Below are positions 61,656-64,000 of a DNA stretch of 64,000 bases, piece by piece. The position numbers were made by a program, and so were the translations under genes. Source of the stretch: Planctomycetaceae bacterium. Lineage in GTDB: Bacteria; Planctomycetota; Planctomycetia; Planctomycetales; Planctomycetaceae. Position 1 is the first letter of the stretch; every line of letters begins with the position of its first letter. Location: positions 1 through 64,000 of the forward strand of contig JAKFUG010000055.1 in NCBI GenBank assembly GCA_021732785.1, read 5' to 3'. The notes under the pieces were generated by a model. The model made no database searches, was not told where the DNA came from, and saw only the letters and a program-made list of their open reading frames with translations.

Positions 61656-63791
61656 CTACACGCCGGCGAGATAGTGCTTCAATTCGGTGGAGATCACGAA
61701 CGCGCGGTAGCGGAAAACGTCCGCGTTCCAGATCCAGCCTTGCGGTCGCACCCGAACGTGGAAGTTCGCTTTGGCGGCCACTTTTCGCCCCGACTTGGCT
61801 TGATCGCCCCGGTCATCGAAGCAGATTTCCAATTCCACCGGCTGGTATTTGGGCTGTGATCCCCAAAATCCAAACAGCCCCGTTCGACCGGCTCGCAGCA
61901 GCACGCGCGAGGTGCTGACTTCGACGATCTGTGCGTCATGATCCGTCACGAAGCCACTGAGTTTATAGACGATGAGGTCCTCGGGGACATTCGCCGTAAA
62001 TTTCGTTTCATACTCAAACGTGAGTTCGACCGTCGGTGCTGCGACGGATTCGCTGATCGTCGCGGCCGCCTTGTCGGATATGGTCAGCGAACACGTCCGG
62101 TTGCGGCCGCTGTGTTTCGCCATGTAGAGCGCTTTGTCGGCGCGGCGGAGAACTTTTTCGGCCGTGTCGCCGGGCTCCGACTGCGAAATGCCGAATGAAG
62201 TCGTGACGCGCAGGAGTTTGTTCCCGCCGACGTGGCTCAATTCGATGGCATGTCGAATTCGTTCGGCACGACGGACGCCTTCTTCCAGCGACGTGTCCGG
62301 GCAAAGAATGATGAACTCTTCTCCGCCGTAACGCCCCACCAATTCGCCGGAATAAGTCTCTTGTTCTAGCAGCCGCGCCAAATCGATCAGGACTCGATCG
62401 CCAACGCCGTGTCCGTGGGTATCGTTGATGTTCTTGAAATGGTCCGCGTCGGCGAAAATGACGCAGAAGGGCCGAGTGTGATCGCGCGAGTAATCGATGA
62501 TGAGTTGCGACAACTGCGTTTCCAGTTCACCGCGATTGGCCAGCGAGGTGAGTGCATCGCGCGAGGCGGCGAGTTTCAATTCCGCGATTTCGCCGGTCCG
62601 CCGCCGTCCGCTCCGGGTGAGGTCCCGCAGGATTTGTAAGACTCCCAGCAATCCTCCCTGGTCGTCGTACAGAGGAATGGCCTGGGCCTCGACTTCGAGT
62701 TCGCGGCCATCGGTACGGGTCATCACCATTTGTGACACGACCGGGCGTCCGGTCTGTAACGCCTGTTCCATGAGCGGTGCCGTTTCACTGGACTTGCCCA
62801 GGGGTGCCGTGCCGCCGTCTCCACTCATCAACCGATTGGACCAGGGCTGACCATACATTTCGAGCAGGGGATAACCGAGCATCGTTTCCACGCCGCGGTT
62901 CCAGCACCGCACGCGGTAGTCCGCATCGAGAATGAAGAAGCCGTCGTACAGGCTTTCGAGAATGTAGAGATTGCTGAAGATGTGACACAACTCGTTCACG
63001 TCGTTCAAATCGTCGATCGATTCGGGGCCATGTCGGCGAAGCGTTTCATCGAGTTCGTCGACATGATCTTCAAACGGAAGCCCGTGGAGGGTGATGTACC
63101 GCGAGAGGGCCGTCACGACGTTGCCGTCAAATTTTCGGCCAATCCCTTCCTTCAGAATGGCCATGATTTCGTCGTGATGACGCGCGCCGCGATACGTGCG
63201 GGCTCCGCTGAGGGACTCATAGGCATCCGCGACAGCGAGGATCCGCGCACCGAGATGCGGCGATGAATTCAAACTTTTCAGCGAGTCCGGGCTGCCACAG
63301 GCCACCTGTGACTGGCTGACGATCTGCAGGACTTCCCGATCCACCCGGCACGCCTGGAGCACATCGAGCACAATGCCATAGTGCAGCGACATCAGTTCGA
63401 GTTCGTCGTCGCTGAGCTTGGCGGGTTTATAAAGGACGGTATCGGGAACGCCGATTTTGCCGATGTCGTGCAACAGCGAGGCAACTTCCAGCACCTTAAT
63501 TTGACGGCCTTCCCAACCGAGATGTTCGGCTAAGGCGACCGCGAGAATGGCCACGCGCCGACCGTGACGAATCGTGCCGGGATCGCGGAATTGCAAGGCG
63601 GCCAGCAAGCGTCGCAGCACGTGCCGGGGAATGATGCCATCGAGCGTCTCCGCCGGATCGCGCGGCGTTTCGCCGTTCTCCGTCAGGCCGAGATGCAACA
63701 GGTTCACCAAACCCCGATACGCCCCCACGAACATCCCGCGCGGACGGGCCACTGCCCCGTTAAGGATCGGTTGCGAAGTCAGAACGGACAT
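61656..63791 (-). CDS. HD / PAS / GGDEF signalling protein
   Basis: About 711 residues from the ATG at 63791, with AGGGGA 7 bases upstream (an ATG at 63797 is too close to that site). Residues about 70-240 form an HD-GYP-like domain: LLHDIGKIGVPDTVLYKP and ARILAVADAYESLSGARTYR. The HHExxDGxGYP segment is absent, so cyclic-di-GMP hydrolysis is doubtful. A PAS domain (about 275-390; DGFFILDADYRVRCWNRGVETMLGYP) leads to a GGDEF domain (about 405-570) with intact GRYGGEEF; an RxxD inhibitory site is not apparent. The C-terminal 120 residues are beta-rich and may be PilZ-like. Confidence 0.87.
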   Translation of the reverse strand: MSVLTSQPILNGAVARPRGMFVGAYRGLVNLLHLGLTENGETPRDPAETLDGIIPRHVLRRLLAALQFRDPGTIRHGRRVAILAVALAEHLGWEGRQIKVLEVASLLHDIGKIGVPDTVLYKPAKLSDDELELMSLHYGIVLDVLQACRVDREVLQIVSQSQVACGSPDSLKSLNSSPHLGARILAVADAYESLSGARTYRGARHHDEIMAILKEGIGRKFDGNVVTALSRYITLHGLPFEDHVDELDETLRRHGPESIDDLNDVNELCHIFSNLYILESLYDGFFILDADYRVRCWNRGVETMLGYPLLEMYGQPWSNRLMSGDGGTAPLGKSSETAPLMEQALQTGRPVVSQMVMTRTDGRELEVEAQAIPLYDDQGGLLGVLQILRDLTRSGRRRTGEIAELKLAASRDALTSLANRGELETQLSQLIIDYSRDHTRPFCVIFADADHFKNINDTHGHGVGDRVLIDLARLLEQETYSGELVGRYGGEEFIILCPDTSLEEGVRRAERIRHAIELSHVGGNKLLRVTTSFGISQSEPGDTAEKVLRRADKALYMAKHSGRNRTCSLTISDKAAATISESVAAPTVELTFEYETKFTANVPEDLIVYKLSGFVTDHDAQIVEVSTSRVLLRAGRTGLFGFWGSQPKYQPVELEICFDDRGDQAKSGRKVAAKANFHVRVRPQGWIWNADVFRYRAFVISTELKHYLAGV

Positions 63792-63797
63792 GAACAT

Positions 63798-64000
63798 TCC
63801 CCTGCAGAGACAGCCGATCGGCCCGATGCGGTCTGTCTGTGACTAGGAAAACCTATGTCGATGTGGTGACGATGCAACATCGCCGAAAGATTGGCAGAGG
63901 AATTGCGGTTCCGATGGTAGCGATTCTGCGGATTCACCCGGGCTAGGGGTTCTCCCTGCACTTCAACCGGCGGAAAGTTCGCGGGCGCGCTCCGTGGCCG
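63798..64000. other. Upstream region of the signalling gene to window edge
   Basis: The last 203 bases hold no gene that can be supported; short frames on both strands lack family or composition signals. It presumably contains the promoter of the leftward signalling gene. No repeat seen. Confidence 0.5.

Overview
The window is about 60 percent G+C and almost certainly comes from a planctomycete (order Planctomycetales or close). The strongest evidence is the pair at 7415-12278: a PSCyt1/DUF1549/DUF1553 protein next to a Tat-exported DUF1501 protein, a pairing that is essentially a signature of the phylum. Supporting signs are a large VWA membrane protein, SMP-30 and Gfo/Idh/MocA proteins, MoxR-type ATPases, a Cys_rich_CPXG protein and many conserved but uncharacterised proteins. 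It reads as chromosome. There is no rRNA, CRISPR array, transposase or phage structural gene. I could not identify the genus.

Layout. 1-1.4 kb: a DUF3467 protein cut by the window edge and two small membrane proteins (minus strand). 1.6-7.4 kb: a secreted thioredoxin/NHL protein and three unrelated AAA+ ATPases. 7.4-17.1 kb: a GntR-controlled divergent locus. GntR regulator, cytochrome/DUF1549/DUF1553 protein and DUF1501 protein run left; an aldolase-bicupin fusion, a 2-hydroxyacid dehydrogenase and an SMP-30 lactonase run right. A 23-bp near-palindrome at 13142-13164 lies between the two arms. 17.2-30.9 kb: VWA protein, secreted protein, oxidoreductase, queG, ruvX, hisF, scramblase-like protein, O-methyltransferase, an SGNH-like pseudoenzyme and an HD phosphohydrolase. 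31-39.2 kb: OmpA-type lipoprotein, DASS transporter, PIN-PhoH ATPase, fused oligopeptide ABC ATPase and slipin.

39.2-46.9 kb is the most accessory-looking part. It holds an unrecognised gene, an orphan Pycsar-type membrane effector (DUF5706), three minus-strand tRNA genes (one with a non-pairing acceptor stem), a HAD phosphatase, a peptidase-MA metalloprotease and a ParE-type toxin broken by one extra base behind an intact antitoxin. 46.9-50.4 kb carries an epimerase, murG and ftsW. 50.5-52.3 kb carries a translationally coupled AAA ATPase plus DUF3226 TOPRIM pair, the best candidate for a little-described (probably defensive) system. 52.4-63.8 kb: AAA ATPase, SDR, CPXG protein, hflX, aldose epimerase, ECF sigma and anti-sigma, a GDP-mannose dehydratase overlapping a glutamine amidotransferase, and an HD/PAS/GGDEF signalling protein.

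Intergenic DNA is unusually rich in hairpins and dispersed repeats: a roughly 220-260-bp MITE-like element in two copies (19.7 and 59.8 kb), AAGTGCAAA-type inverted repeats (24.6, 27.4 and 56.7 kb), a 31-bp perfect hairpin (56.8 kb), a terminator-like CCCAG/CTGGG hairpin in three copies, and others. Start codons were set from ribosome-binding sites, domain limits and overlaps; positions derived by hand may be off by a base.
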